A stretch of DNA of 64,000 bases. It comes from Sphingobium xanthum (GTDB lineage Bacteria; Pseudomonadota; Alphaproteobacteria; Sphingomonadales; Sphingomonadaceae). The stretch covers positions 1 through 64,000 of the forward strand of contig NZ_JAHKKS010000002.1 of the NCBI RefSeq assembly GCF_019737615.1, written 5' to 3'. The notes beneath the pieces were generated by a model. It made no database searches and was not told the origin of the DNA. It saw nothing but the letters and a program-made list of their open reading frames with translations. This document shows, one piece after another, positions 1 through 8,383 of the stretch. Positions within the stretch are counted from its first letter, which is position 1; each line of letters begins with the position of its first letter. The translations under genes were made by a program, and so were the position numbers.

Positions 1-69
1 CTTCGCGAACAAATCCTGCGGATCACGACCAGCCAGAAGCTGGTCCAGCATGGCCTTGTCGATCGCCAT
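1..69 (-). CDS. IS256-family transposase, N-terminal fragment (runs off the left edge)
   Basis: An ATG at 69-67 on the minus strand opens a frame that begins MAIDKAMLDQLLAGRDPQD and continues LFAK to the window edge. This N-terminus is the one typical of IS256-family (mutator-type DDE) transposases. An AGGAAGG Shine-Dalgarno-like sequence sits about ten bases upstream. Only 23 codons are visible, so the DDE core cannot be checked. The left end of the element should lie in about 70-115, right where the adjacent thioredoxin-reductase remnant stops, but I could not identify the terminal inverted repeat. Confidence 0.75.
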   Translation of the reverse strand, partial: MAIDKAMLDQLLAGRDPQDLFAK

Positions 70-96
70 ATCGATGGTCCTTCCTATCCATCTCTA

Positions 97-455
97 TGGC
101 CTCGCGCACAAAATATCTGACAGTCCCGGTATCGAGCATGACAACGGCCCCATGGTCCCCATGACGGGCGATCCCGGCGATCCGACCCTCGACGACAGAT
201 ATCTTGCGGCGGCCAGATCGGCCCGGACATCGGATGGAATGTCGTGACCATCGGCCAGGACCGTCAACGTGTCGGTCCAATAGTGGAACAGCCTGACTTG
301 ATTCATCGACTGCGGCCGGACCAGACGAGGCCCCAAGGTTGGCCGGCGACTCCGAAGCCGTCGCAATAGGGGCAAGGGACGATGGACCTGCCCCAGCCTT
401 CGGCAAAGCCCGGAACACCAGGTATCTGATCGACCGCGTCATAGCTCAGGATCAG
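97..455 (-). pseudogene. Thioredoxin-reductase-like flavoprotein remnant, frameshifted
   Basis: Three minus-strand frames join into one NAD(P)/FAD-dependent oxidoreductase segment. Frame 1 (about 455-315) reads AVDQIPGVPGFAEGWGRS and holds the redox motif C-P-Y-C-D-G-F. The frame shifts at about 315 to NQVRLFHYWTDTLTVLADG, shifts again at about 208 to SVVEGRIAGIARHGDH, and probably a third time at 120-131 to DILCARP. The order matches the middle of small thioredoxin-reductase-like proteins. The FAD-binding N-terminus and the C-terminus are missing. The remnant ends close to the IS256-type gene, so insertion there is a plausible cause of decay. It cannot make an active enzyme. Confidence 0.7.
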
Positions 456-819
456 CCCGCCTTCGCCTTGCTCCCATTGGTGCTGATCGCGATCGAGACG
501 CAGGATACACTCCATGACCGACTTTGATGAGCAGCCTCATCGCACACTCACGCGCGAGGGCAACCGCTCGGTCTCTCAGCGTCAGCTGTGGCTCGTCAGC
601 AAGGCGTAGGGCTTCGGTGTGGTCACGATCACGTTTGCGCTTTTCGTCACCGGGGCGCACTCTGGCGTGAAGGAATCGCGAATTCGAATTTCTCAGCTTC
701 GTCGATCCGGGGAGCCACTTTTCCTTTATGCGGCATGCAGGTCCGGCGCGGGCGATCGACTCGATCCTTGATATGGGCGCACGGTCGTGCCGGCAGGAGC
801 CAGTACGAACCACAGGCAA
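456..819. other. Non-coding stretch upstream of the clpX terminator
   Basis: No frame here has a recognisable domain, a convincing start with a ribosome binding site, or continuity with the flavoprotein remnant. The frames that are open on both strands look random, rich in Arg, Ala and Pro. It is probably decayed DNA between the remnant and clpX. Confidence 0.5.
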
Positions 820-853
820 CAAAAAGCCGGCGGTGGACATCTCCACGCCGGCT
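820..853 (-). terminator. Rho-independent terminator of clpX
   Basis: AGCCGGC at 825-831 pairs with GCCGGCT at 847-853. The stem continues as GTGGA/TCCAC (833-837 with 842-846) around one bulged G. Read on the minus strand the hairpin is followed at once by a run of T (821-824). It lies 30 bases past the clpX stop. Confidence 0.8.
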
Positions 854-882
854 CATGCCATGTTTGCTCGCCGGAGAACCGC

Positions 883-2151
883 TCAGGCGGCGTCGCCGGC
901 CTTGCGCTTGGTTTCGGCGAAGACGCGAACCGGATCCTTGCGGCCATCCACCACATCCTTGTCCACGACGACCTCGGTCACCCCTTCCATCGTCGGCAGA
1001 TCGAACATCGTATCGAGCAGGATCGCCTCGATGATGGAACGCAGGCCACGCGCACCGGTCTTCCGCTCGATCGCCCGCTGGGCAATCGCTGTCAGCGCTT
1101 CGTCGGTAAAGGTCAGATCGACATCTTCCAGCTCGAACAGCTTGCGATACTGCTTCACCAGAGCGTTCTTGGGCTCGGACAGGATCTGCACCAGCGCCGC
1201 GATATCGAGATCCTCGAGCGTGGCAATGACCGGCAGACGGCCCACGAACTCGGGGATCAGGCCGAACTTGAGGAGATCCTCCGGCTCGCTCTGCCGGAGC
1301 AGTTCACCCGTGCGGCGCTCCTCCGGCGCGGCGACATGCGCGCCGAAGCCGATCGACTTGCCTTCGAGGCGGTCGCCGATGATCTTCTCCAGGCCGGCAA
1401 AGGCGCCGCCGCAGATGAACAGGATGTTGGTCGTGTCCACCTGCAGGAATTCCTGCTGCGGGTGCTTGCGGCCGCCCTGAGGCGGCACGGAGGCCGTAGT
1501 ACCCTCCATGAGCTTCAGCAGCGCCTGCTGCACGCCCTCGCCCGACACGTCGCGCGTGATCGAGGGATTCTCGGCCTTGCGGCTGATCTTGTCGATCTCG
1601 TCGATATAGACGATCCCGCGCTGCGCCTTCTCGACATTATAGTCGGAGGCCTGCAGCAGCTTGAGGATGATGTTCTCGACGTCCTCGCCGACATAGCCGG
1701 CTTCGGTCAGCGTCGTCGCGTCCGCCATGGTGAAGGGCACATCGAAGGTCTTGGCAAGCGTTTGGGCGAGCAGCGTCTTGCCGCAGCCGGTCGGGCCTAC
1801 GAGCAGGATGTTGGACTTGGCCAGCTCGACGTCGCCCGCCTTGCCGCCATGATCCAGGCGCTTGTAGTGATTATGCACGGCAACCGAGAGTACACGCTTG
1901 GCGCGCTTCTGGCCGATCACATAATCATTCAGAACATCGCAGATCGCCTGCGGAGTCGGCGTGCTGCCGTCCTTGCGTCCGACGAGGCCACCCTTGGTCT
2001 CCTCGCGGATGATGTCGTTGCACAGCTCGACGCACTCGTCGCAGATGAAAACGGTCGGCCCGGCAATGAGCTTGCGCACCTCATGCTGCGATTTACCGCA
2101 GAACGAGCAGTACAAAGTGCTCTTCGAGTCCGATCCTGTGAGTTTCGTCAT
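883..2151 (-). CDS. clpX: ATP-dependent Clp protease ATP-binding subunit ClpX
   Basis: AAA+ unfoldase of 422 residues that recognises, unfolds and threads substrates into ClpP in the cytoplasm. The N-terminal C4 zinc finger is intact (C15, C18, C37, C40). Walker A is GPTGCGKT at 119-126 and Walker B is IVYIDEID at about 180-187. The start at 2151 gives the standard MTKL opening. It follows clpP on the same strand, but a 320-bp gap with a terminator lies between them, so clpX probably has its own promoter as well. In alphaproteobacteria ClpXP drives cell-cycle proteolysis (CtrA in Caulobacter), which fits sciP and ccrM being in the same window. Confidence 0.98.
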   Translation of the reverse strand: MTKLTGSDSKSTLYCSFCGKSQHEVRKLIAGPTVFICDECVELCNDIIREETKGGLVGRKDGSTPTPQAICDVLNDYVIGQKRAKRVLSVAVHNHYKRLDHGGKAGDVELAKSNILLVGPTGCGKTLLAQTLAKTFDVPFTMADATTLTEAGYVGEDVENIILKLLQASDYNVEKAQRGIVYIDEIDKISRKAENPSITRDVSGEGVQQALLKLMEGTTASVPPQGGRKHPQQEFLQVDTTNILFICGGAFAGLEKIIGDRLEGKSIGFGAHVAAPEERRTGELLRQSEPEDLLKFGLIPEFVGRLPVIATLEDLDIAALVQILSEPKNALVKQYRKLFELEDVDLTFTDEALTAIAQRAIERKTGARGLRSIIEAILLDTMFDLPTMEGVTEVVVDKDVVDGRKDPVRVFAETKRKAGDAA

Positions 2152-2471
2152 TCAATGCCTTCCTTGGCCCGGCGAGCAACTCTGCATCACTCCATCCGGG
2201 CTGCTTGGCCCCAGCGTCATCCTAAACCGGGTTCTTGCCACACGACAAGTGGCGAAACCGTACCCGATTTGCGTAAATTTGGCGTTGCCATGGGCCTTTT
2301 GCCTGTCACAGGCGAAGAGATGGGCGCGCCGTCATCATTTTGCAACGTCGTAAACCATCACCTGATCGCAACGCCTGCGCCGAAGCGATGCGGCGCATTT
2401 CCCTGGTTAGCGGGCACGAAAAAGCCGGCGGGCGGGAGAGATCACGCTCGCCGGCTTCAGGATCGATAAGC
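2152..2471. other. clpP-clpX intergenic region
   Basis: These 320 bp hold the clpP terminator (2418-2457) and the presumed clpX promoter and leader. A small inverted repeat (GCCAC 2237-2241 / GTGGC 2249-2253) is visible. I see no convincing gene and no clear sigma-32 or sigma-70 promoter. Confidence 0.5.
2418..2457 (-). terminator. Rho-independent terminator of clpP
   Basis: AAGCCGGCG (2422-2430) and CGCCGGCTT (2449-2457) form a perfect 9-bp stem. On the minus strand it is followed by TTTTTCG. It lies just downstream of the clpP stop codon at 2472. Confidence 0.85.
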
Positions 2472-3110
2472 TCAGAGCGGCGTCGCTTCTTCGGGCATGC
2501 CCTCGCGCTGATCATAGACCTTGTCGATCAGGCCGAACGCCAGCGCTTCTTCGGCTTCAAGGAACGTGTCCCGGTCCATCGCGGCCTCGACCTTTTCGAG
2601 CGGCTGCCCGGTATATTTCACGTAGAGATCATTCAGGCGCCGCTTGATGCGCAGGATTTCCTTGGCCTGGATCTCGATGTCGGACGCCATGCCCTGCGCG
2701 CCGCCCGAGGGCTGGTGGATCATGATGCGCGCATTGGTGGTCGCGAAGCGCATGCCCTTCTCGCCGGCGGTCAGCAGGAAGCTGCCCATGGATGCGGCCT
2801 GGCCGATGCACACCGTGCCGACCCTGGGACGGATATATTTCATCGTATCATGGATCGCCATGCCGGCCGTCACCACGCCGCCGGGCGAATTAATGTACAT
2901 CCAGATGTCCTTCTTCGGGTTCTCGGACTCGAGGAAGAGCAGCTGCGCGCAGATGAGCGAGGCCATGTGATCCTCGACCGGGCCGGTCAGGAAGATGATC
3001 CGCTCGCGCAGAAGGCGCGAATAGATATCAAAGCTGCGCTCGCCCCGGTTCGACTGTTCAATGACGATGGGAACGAGAGCGCCGAGCGGATCGAAAGGAA
3101 GGTCGGTCAT
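2472..3110 (-). CDS. clpP: ATP-dependent Clp protease proteolytic subunit ClpP
   Basis: Serine peptidase of 212 residues that forms the tetradecameric barrel working with ClpX. The catalytic triad can be read directly: Ser107 in [11 protein letters not shown], His132 in MIHQPSGG and Asp181 in [12 protein letters not shown]. The substrate-binding INSPGG motif is at about 73-78. Length and motif spacing are standard for the family. It is the first gene of the clpP-clpX pair on the minus strand and is followed by its own terminator. Confidence 0.98.
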   Translation of the reverse strand: MTDLPFDPLGALVPIVIEQSNRGERSFDIYSRLLRERIIFLTGPVEDHMASLICAQLLFLESENPKKDIWMYINSPGGVVTAGMAIHDTMKYIRPRVGTVCIGQAASMGSFLLTAGEKGMRFATTNARIMIHQPSGGAQGMASDIEIQAKEILRIKRRLNDLYVKYTGQPLEKVEAAMDRDTFLEAEEALAFGLIDKVYDQREGMPEEATPL

Positions 3111-3168
3111 GATGTTCTTTCGTTGATGGCCGTTGCGGGTGCCTACATCGGACGTTTGGCGGCGAACT

Positions 3169-4335
3169 TCAAGGTGCTCCGGGCGCCGTCAGCAGGGAGG
3201 TGGAAGACCTAGCGCGAAGGAGGTTACGGACAGCTTTCTGGCCGGGCAGTTCAATCAGCCTGTAGCTGACATAGGAGACCGCGATGACCAGCGCGAGGAA
3301 CAGCATCGACATCGCGTCGCCCAGAAGCGGACCGCCCACGATGATATGCCCGCCCTCCCCCACCAGATCGATGCCGCTCGCCTTCTCCGCCAGGGTCAGC
3401 CCATTCATGAAGCGGAGCAGCAGGAAATAGTGGATCATGTAGATGGAGTACGACAACGTGCCGATCAGCACGAACGGCGCGAACCGCAGCAGCTTGCTGA
3501 CGGCGCCCCGCTCACGGGCGAAGATCAGCACAGCGGCCAGGAACAACAAGGGCGCGGCGAGCGAAGCCGGTGCTGGGCCGATCAGGCCGACGAACAGGAT
3601 TGTCGCAAGGACGATGGCACATTCCGCCGCCGTGTCCGCCCAGCGCGGCAGGTGCAGCGCCTCTACCCGCGACGCGCAGCGCCAGCCCACCATCCCGAGC
3701 GCAAAACCGAACAGGCACCGCACGAAGGCACCATCATGGAAGACATTCATGTACCGATCGCCGATGAGCGCCAGATAAACGGGCGCCGCGAGCGCGATGA
3801 GCAGGCAGATCGGCACGAGCCGGCGCGCCGCGTAGCGAAGCAGCAGCGCAAAGACGAGATAGCTCCAGATTTCGGCCGCGATGGACCAGCTCGGCACGTT
3901 CCAGCTCAGCGCATCCGGCCCGAAGAAAATCTGCACGAGGAACAGCGACTGGACGAGCGTCTCGACCGAGGATGGCCCGGAAAAAGGCGGGCGATCCACC
4001 AGGTTTGAGAGGAACAGGGCTATCATCAACTCGAATGCCGCAAAAGCCATCAGCATGACCAGATGCAGCGGATAGATGCGACCGAGCCGCAGGCCCATGA
4101 ACAGCGGCACGGAAACCTCGCCGCTGGCAAGGCGCGTGCCATAGCTCGATCCGATCACGAAGCCGGACAGCACGAAGAAGAAATCCACGAACAGGAAGGC
4201 ATTCTGCACGACCGGCGATCCGCTGATCGCGCCCTGCGTCACGCAATGCAGCAGCACGACCATGCAGGCACAGACGCCGCGCAAGCTATCCAGCGCGACG
4301 TAGCGATGCTTTGGCCTGGCCGCTTCTAGCGTCAC
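3169..4335 (-). CDS. Acyltransferase family 3 (OafA/YrhL-like) membrane protein
   Basis: Integral membrane O-acyltransferase of 388 residues that probably acetylates a surface sugar. The opening [20 protein letters not shown] carries the conserved arginine and the presumed catalytic His30 of the acyltransferase-3 family. About ten hydrophobic helices follow, and there is no C-terminal SGNH domain. It lies downstream of the GT2 glycosyltransferase on the same strand with 92 bp between. A role in modifying a polysaccharide or lipid-linked sugar is inferred from the family; the acceptor is unknown. Confidence 0.85.
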   Translation of the reverse strand: MTLEAARPKHRYVALDSLRGVCACMVVLLHCVTQGAISGSPVVQNAFLFVDFFFVLSGFVIGSSYGTRLASGEVSVPLFMGLRLGRIYPLHLVMLMAFAAFELMIALFLSNLVDRPPFSGPSSVETLVQSLFLVQIFFGPDALSWNVPSWSIAAEIWSYLVFALLLRYAARRLVPICLLIALAAPVYLALIGDRYMNVFHDGAFVRCLFGFALGMVGWRCASRVEALHLPRWADTAAECAIVLATILFVGLIGPAPASLAAPLLFLAAVLIFARERGAVSKLLRFAPFVLIGTLSYSIYMIHYFLLLRFMNGLTLAEKASGIDLVGEGGHIIVGGPLLGDAMSMLFLALVIAVSYVSYRLIELPGQKAVRNLLRARSSTSLLTAPGAP

Positions 4336-4427
4336 GAGAGCCTCCCGGGAGCGCTTCGCTGCGCTCCGTGCGAGCTTTGCCTGCCTTTGCCCGGCAGGGA
4401 AAGCCCGTTCACCCTGTTCGGAAAGGA

Positions 4428-5390
4428 TCAGGTGACAGGGGCCGGATGCGCGAGATAGGCGAGCCGCTTCATTTCCTGACGTCCGCGCGTGACCGTGTCG
4501 AGGATGAGGCCGGTCATGACGTTAAGCGCGGCGAGAATACCGAGGCCGACAATCGCGATGACCGTTGGAAAGCGCGGCACGAGGCCCGTCTCCACAAAGG
4601 TCAGCACGACCGGAATACCCAGGATCACGCCGAGAATCGTCAGCAGACCCGCGATGAAGCCGAAGAACCAGAGCGGCCGCTCGACGCGATAGAGCTGGAT
4701 CATCATCCGGAGAATCCGCCAGCCATCGCGAAACGTGCTGAGCTTGCTGTGCGACCCTTCCGGCCGCGCGGCATAGGCCGTCATCATCTCTCCGACCGGC
4801 ATGCGCAGCTCGAGCGCGTGGACCGACATCTCGGTCTCGATCTCGAAGCCGGCGGACAACACCGGAAAGCTCTTCACGAACCTGCGCGAAAAGACGCGGT
4901 AGCCCGAGAGAATATCCGTGAAGCTGCGGCCGAAAAGTTGACGCAAAAGCCCCGTCAGCAATCGGTTGCCCAGGCGATGCCCGCGCCGATAGGCCGCCTC
5001 CACTTCCGATCTGCGCGCGCCGACGACCATGTCGAGATTGTCGGCCAGCATGCCTTCGATCAGCATCGGCGCAGCCGCCGCCTCATAGGTCGCGTCGCCA
5101 TCGGCCATCACATAAATGTCGGCATCGACGTCCGCGAACATGCGGCGCACCACATGCCCCTTGCCCTGCTGACGCACGCGCCGCACCTGCGCGCCTGCGG
5201 CCAGCGCGACGGCATCGCTGCCGTCCGAGCTGTTGTTATCGAAGACATAGACGGTGGCGCCGGGCAAGGCCTGCGCGAATTCCTCGACCGTCCGCCCGAT
5301 CGCGGTGGCTTCGTTATAGCAGGGCAACAGAACGGCGACACGCAGCCCCTCCGGCAAGGCTGGCCGGCCGGAGGGAGGCGCATTCACCAT
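4428..5390 (-). CDS. Glycosyltransferase family 2, polyprenyl-phosphate type, with C-terminal membrane helices
   Basis: A 320-residue GT-A-fold enzyme. LLPCYNEATAIGRTVEEF (about 21-38) opens the nucleotide-sugar site, and FDNNSSDGS and MADGDATY supply acidic metal-binding motifs. Two hydrophobic helices near residues 235-300 anchor it in the membrane, as in dolichol/undecaprenyl-phosphate mannosyl- or glucosyltransferases of the DPM1 type. It starts 11 bp after the stop of tig on the same strand, so the two are probably co-transcribed. Donor and acceptor cannot be named from sequence. Confidence 0.85.
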   Translation of the reverse strand: MVNAPPSGRPALPEGLRVAVLLPCYNEATAIGRTVEEFAQALPGATVYVFDNNSSDGSDAVALAAGAQVRRVRQQGKGHVVRRMFADVDADIYVMADGDATYEAAAAPMLIEGMLADNLDMVVGARRSEVEAAYRRGHRLGNRLLTGLLRQLFGRSFTDILSGYRVFSRRFVKSFPVLSAGFEIETEMSVHALELRMPVGEMMTAYAARPEGSHSKLSTFRDGWRILRMMIQLYRVERPLWFFGFIAGLLTILGVILGIPVVLTFVETGLVPRFPTVIAIVGLGILAALNVMTGLILDTVTRGRQEMKRLAYLAHPAPVT

Positions 5391-5401
5391 AGAAGGGCTT
5401 G

Positions 5402-6991
5402 TCAGCCTTCAGCCTTGGCGGTCTTCTTCTTGGCCGCAGGCTTCTTGGCAGGCGCTTCAGCGGCCTCGGTCGACTCTGCCTTGGGCTCGGCGGCCTTCTT
5501 GGCAGCAGCCTTCTTGGCCGGTGCCTTCGCCTCGGCAGCAGGCTCTTCGGCCTTCGCTTCAGCCTTGGCAGCTGGCTTCTTGGCGGCCGCCTTCTTCGCC
5601 GGCTTGTGATCATGATCGTGATGATCATGGCCACAGCCCGGGCCGTGAACGTGCAGATCGCTGTCTTCGCTCTCGATCGCGGCTTCGAGATCGGCGCGCT
5701 CGACGACGCGATCGGTGATCTCGGCCTTCTCGAACAGATAGTCGACGACCTTGTCCTCATAGAGCGGCGCGCGAAGCTGCGCGGCAGCCATCGGCTCGTT
5801 CTGGACATACTGGACGAAACGCTCGCGGTCCTGCGGCGCATATTGCTGTGCGGCCTGGGCGATCAGTCGGTTCATCTCGATCTGGCTGATCTCCACGCCA
5901 TTGGCCTGGCCGATCTCGGACAGGAGCAGGCCGAGGCGCACGCGGCGCTCCGCGATCTTGCGATAATCGTCGCGTTCCTTCTCCATCTCGGCCAGCGCGG
6001 CCTCGGGATCTTCCTCGTGGCTCGCTTCATGCTCGAGCTGCGACCAGATCTGGCCGAACTCGGCCTCGACCATGCCGGGAGGCACCTCGAAGTCATGACC
6101 GGCGGCAAGCTGGTCGAGCAGGCGACGCTTCATGAACGTGCGCGTCAGGCCATTATGCTCCTGCTCGATCTGCCCCTTGAGCAGTTCGCGCAGTTTCTCG
6201 ATGCTCTCGAGACCAAGCTGCTTGGCGAACTCGTCGTCCGCCGGCTTGTCGCTCGGATGCTTCACAGCGGTGATGACGAGATCGAACGTCGCGTCCTTGC
6301 CGGCCAGATTGGCGGCGCCATAGTCCTTCGGGAAGGTGACGTTGATCGTCTTCTCGTCGCCAGCCTTCACGCCGACGAGCTGCTCCTCGAAACCGGGGAT
6401 CAGATTGCCCGAGCCGATGGCAACGGCCATGCCGGTCCCGGTGCCGCCTTCGAACGCGACGCCATCGACCTTGCCGGTGAAGTCCATGACGACCTGGTCG
6501 CCGGTCTTCGCCTTGGCCGTCTTGGGTGCATCCTCATAACGCTGGCTCTGCGACGCGATGCGCTCGACAGCTTCGTCGACCTGCGCGTCGGTCACTTCGA
6601 CAGTCAGGCGCTCCAGCTTCAGGCCGTCGATGCTCGGGGTCGGAACCACCGGCAGGATCTCGAGCGTCACCTTGACCTCGGCGTCCTTGCCTTCCTCATA
6701 ATCCTCGGTCAGCTCGACGGTCGGCTGCATCGCCGGACGGAGCTTGTTCTCGGAAATCAGCTTCTCGACGCCGTCGCGCACCGACTTGTCGAGCGCTTCG
6801 CGCTGCAGCGATGCGCCGTGCATCTTGCGCACGAGATTCGCGGGCACCTTGCCGGGGCGGAAGCCGGGCATGCGCACTTGCGGCGCGATGGTCTTCACTT
6901 CCTCGTCGACGCGCGCGTCAATATCCTTGGCCGTAACAGTCAGCGTATAGGCGCGCTTCAGGCCCTCGTTCAATGTCTCGACAATCTGCAT
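5402..6991 (-). CDS. tig: Trigger factor with a His-rich and Lys/Ala-rich C-terminal tail
   Basis: Ribosome-associated chaperone and peptidyl-prolyl isomerase. The ribosome-docking signature GFRPGKVP is at 43-50. The FKBP-type domain (MDFTGKVDGVAFEGG) is near 167-181, and a helical C-domain follows. The family is usually 430-450 residues long, while this protein has 529. Residues 447-529 form a low-complexity tail: seven His and one Cys within 16 residues (447-462), then repeated Lys/Ala/Pro blocks like those of histone H1-type proteins. It lies just downstream of tRNA-Leu. Confidence 0.96.
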   Translation of the reverse strand: MQIVETLNEGLKRAYTLTVTAKDIDARVDEEVKTIAPQVRMPGFRPGKVPANLVRKMHGASLQREALDKSVRDGVEKLISENKLRPAMQPTVELTEDYEEGKDAEVKVTLEILPVVPTPSIDGLKLERLTVEVTDAQVDEAVERIASQSQRYEDAPKTAKAKTGDQVVMDFTGKVDGVAFEGGTGTGMAVAIGSGNLIPGFEEQLVGVKAGDEKTINVTFPKDYGAANLAGKDATFDLVITAVKHPSDKPADDEFAKQLGLESIEKLRELLKGQIEQEHNGLTRTFMKRRLLDQLAAGHDFEVPPGMVEAEFGQIWSQLEHEASHEEDPEAALAEMEKERDDYRKIAERRVRLGLLLSEIGQANGVEISQIEMNRLIAQAAQQYAPQDRERFVQYVQNEPMAAAQLRAPLYEDKVVDYLFEKAEITDRVVERADLEAAIESEDSDLHVHGPGCGHDHHDHDHKPAKKAAAKKPAAKAEAKAEEPAAEAKAPAKKAAAKKAAEPKAESTEAAEAPAKKPAAKKKTAKAEG

Positions 6992-7061
6992 ATCTCTAAC
7001 TCAACGCTTTCCAAGCTAAGCCAAATCTCGTGGGACCGAACGGGGCGAGTGCCGCGCAAAC

Positions 7062-7146
7062 TGGTGCGGGCGAAGGGACTCGAACCCCCACATCTTGCGA
7101 TACCAGAACCTAAATCTGGCGCGTCTACCAGTTTCGCCACGCCCGC
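7062..7146 (-). tRNA. tRNA-Leu (anticodon UAG)
   Basis: Read on the minus strand, GCGGGCG at the 5' end (7146-7140) pairs with CGCCCGC (7072-7066), followed by discriminator A and an encoded CCA (7064-7062). The anticodon loop TTTAGGT gives UAG within the CCAGA/TCTGG stem. A long variable arm, as in all leucine tRNAs, and a normal GGTTCGAGTCC T-arm are present. It reads CUN codons. Confidence 0.95.
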
Positions 7147-7266
7147 ATCGGTCGCCGGTCGGCGCGGCATAGTGCAAGAGCGCTCAAAGGGCAAGGCTGG
7201 CTGGGCATTGCGCCGGATCAGATCGACACGCGCTCCGCTTCACCCGGAGAAGCACGCGAAAAGACC

Positions 7267-7977
7267 CTATAGCTTGTGGAGAATCGGGTTGCGCCCAGGC
7301 TCCATCCGATAGTCCTTGCGCTCGGCAAGGAACTCATCGACCGCCGTCCGGCAGCCGCCATAGGCATGGTAATCGTCGATGATGATCTGACCGCCCGGCA
7401 ACATCTTGTCGGCGCAGACTGCCAGGCAATATTTGACGGGATCGTACCAGTCGCAATCGAGATGCGCGATCGCGATCGACTCGATGTCGGTCGTCGGCCA
7501 GGTATCCTCGAAGAGTCCCTTGATCAGCTGGATCCTGTCGCCATCAACCGGCACGCCATATTTGGCGAAGGATGCCGAGACGATCCCGTACAAGTCTTCC
7601 TGATAGCCATAATATGTATCGCCATCGATCCCGCTGGACTTGCCCGATTTGATGGTCTCGTAGCGCTTCTTCGACTTCTCGTCGTCCTTGTCGGACGTCG
7701 GCTCGGGGATCATCGCGAAGACATCGAAACCGATAAAACGGCGGTCGGGCTTAGCGGCCTGCGCCATGACGATTGCCGAGCCGCCGAGCGCGATTCCGAA
7801 CTCGATCAGGTCGCCCTTCAGATGCTGCGTTTCCTTGAGGGCGTTTTCGAGCCGTTCGAACTTGGGAATGGCAAGATAAGTCAGCCGCTCCTTCAGGACC
7901 TGGCGAGAGACACTGCTCAATTTTCTGGTGTCGCGCCAAAATCTGAGATGCCACTTGATCTTGTCGAGAAGTCCCAT
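7267..7977 (-). CDS. TylF/MycF-family (macrocin O-methyltransferase-like) SAM methyltransferase
   Basis: A 236-residue class I methyltransferase. The SAM-binding part includes LIEFGIALGGSAIVMAQ and RFIGFDVFAMIPEP. The acidic motifs HLDCDWYDP and IIDDYHAYGGCR correspond to the metal and substrate region of TylF/MycF enzymes. Members act on small sugars, macrolides or surface glycans. With no biosynthetic cluster beside it, a role in polysaccharide methylation is only a guess. The start MGLLDKIKWHL at 7977 is the only good one. It stands alone between tRNA-Leu and the proline-rich gene. Confidence 0.8.
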   Translation of the reverse strand: MGLLDKIKWHLRFWRDTRKLSSVSRQVLKERLTYLAIPKFERLENALKETQHLKGDLIEFGIALGGSAIVMAQAAKPDRRFIGFDVFAMIPEPTSDKDDEKSKKRYETIKSGKSSGIDGDTYYGYQEDLYGIVSASFAKYGVPVDGDRIQLIKGLFEDTWPTTDIESIAIAHLDCDWYDPVKYCLAVCADKMLPGGQIIIDDYHAYGGCRTAVDEFLAERKDYRMEPGRNPILHKL

Positions 7978-8141
7978 GCACCCACCTCAATTGACGCCAT
8001 CAAATGGCCGGTCAGCATCCGTGACAACGATTCGTGAAAATACTGTGCAGCGCAGCATTCATGCGGGATGCTTGGACTGACGGCAAGTCGGGAGGTCAGA
8101 TTCCCGGGGCAGATCGCCGCGCGGTCCGTTCGCGTCAACGC

Positions 8142-8166
8142 GGAACAATCCGCGTCGCTCGTCGTT
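8142..8166 (+). promoter_or_regulatory. EcfG-type (general stress response) promoter
   Basis: GGAAC at 8142-8146 and CGTT at 8163-8166 are 16 bases apart, an exact match to the alphaproteobacterial EcfG consensus GGAAC-N16/17-CGTT. It lies 20 bases ahead of the start codon of the proline-rich gene, leaving a very short leader that holds the ribosome binding site. Confidence 0.7.
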
Positions 8167-8185
8167 CACTTCCGAAAGGAAGGAC

Positions 8186-8371
8186 ATGATGGCCAGCCAA
8201 CCCGATATCCCGCCGCCCGACACCATCGAGCCGCAATCGCCGCCGGAGACGCCGCCACTAGAACCCGCACCCGAGCAACCGTATCAGGAGCCGCCGGAGA
8301 TCATCCCCGATAAGCCCAATATCGATGAGCCCGGGAAAGGGCCAGGTGAAGTGCCGCCACCGCCGGACTAG
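8186..8371 (+). CDS. Small proline-rich acidic protein, putative general-stress gene
   Basis: A 61-residue protein with no recognised domain. About one third is proline, with many glutamates, and it has no hydrophobic segment or signal peptide, so it should be cytoplasmic and disordered. Two overlapping starts (8186 and 8189) follow AAAGGA at 8175-8180; the first fits best. An EcfG-type promoter lies immediately upstream, suggesting induction in the general stress response. Function is unknown. It faces gatB, whose stop lies only 12 bases downstream on the other strand. Confidence 0.7.
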   Translation: MMASQPDIPPPDTIEPQSPPETPPLEPAPEQPYQEPPEIIPDKPNIDEPGKGPGEVPPPPD

Positions 8372-8383
8372 GGGTGTGGGGAT

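Noticed and set aside
787..2469. 560-codon plus-strand frame opposite clpX
   Set aside because: Antisense of clpX; composition (His, Arg, Gln, Asp-rich) is that of a shadow frame, and it has no domain or ribosome binding site.
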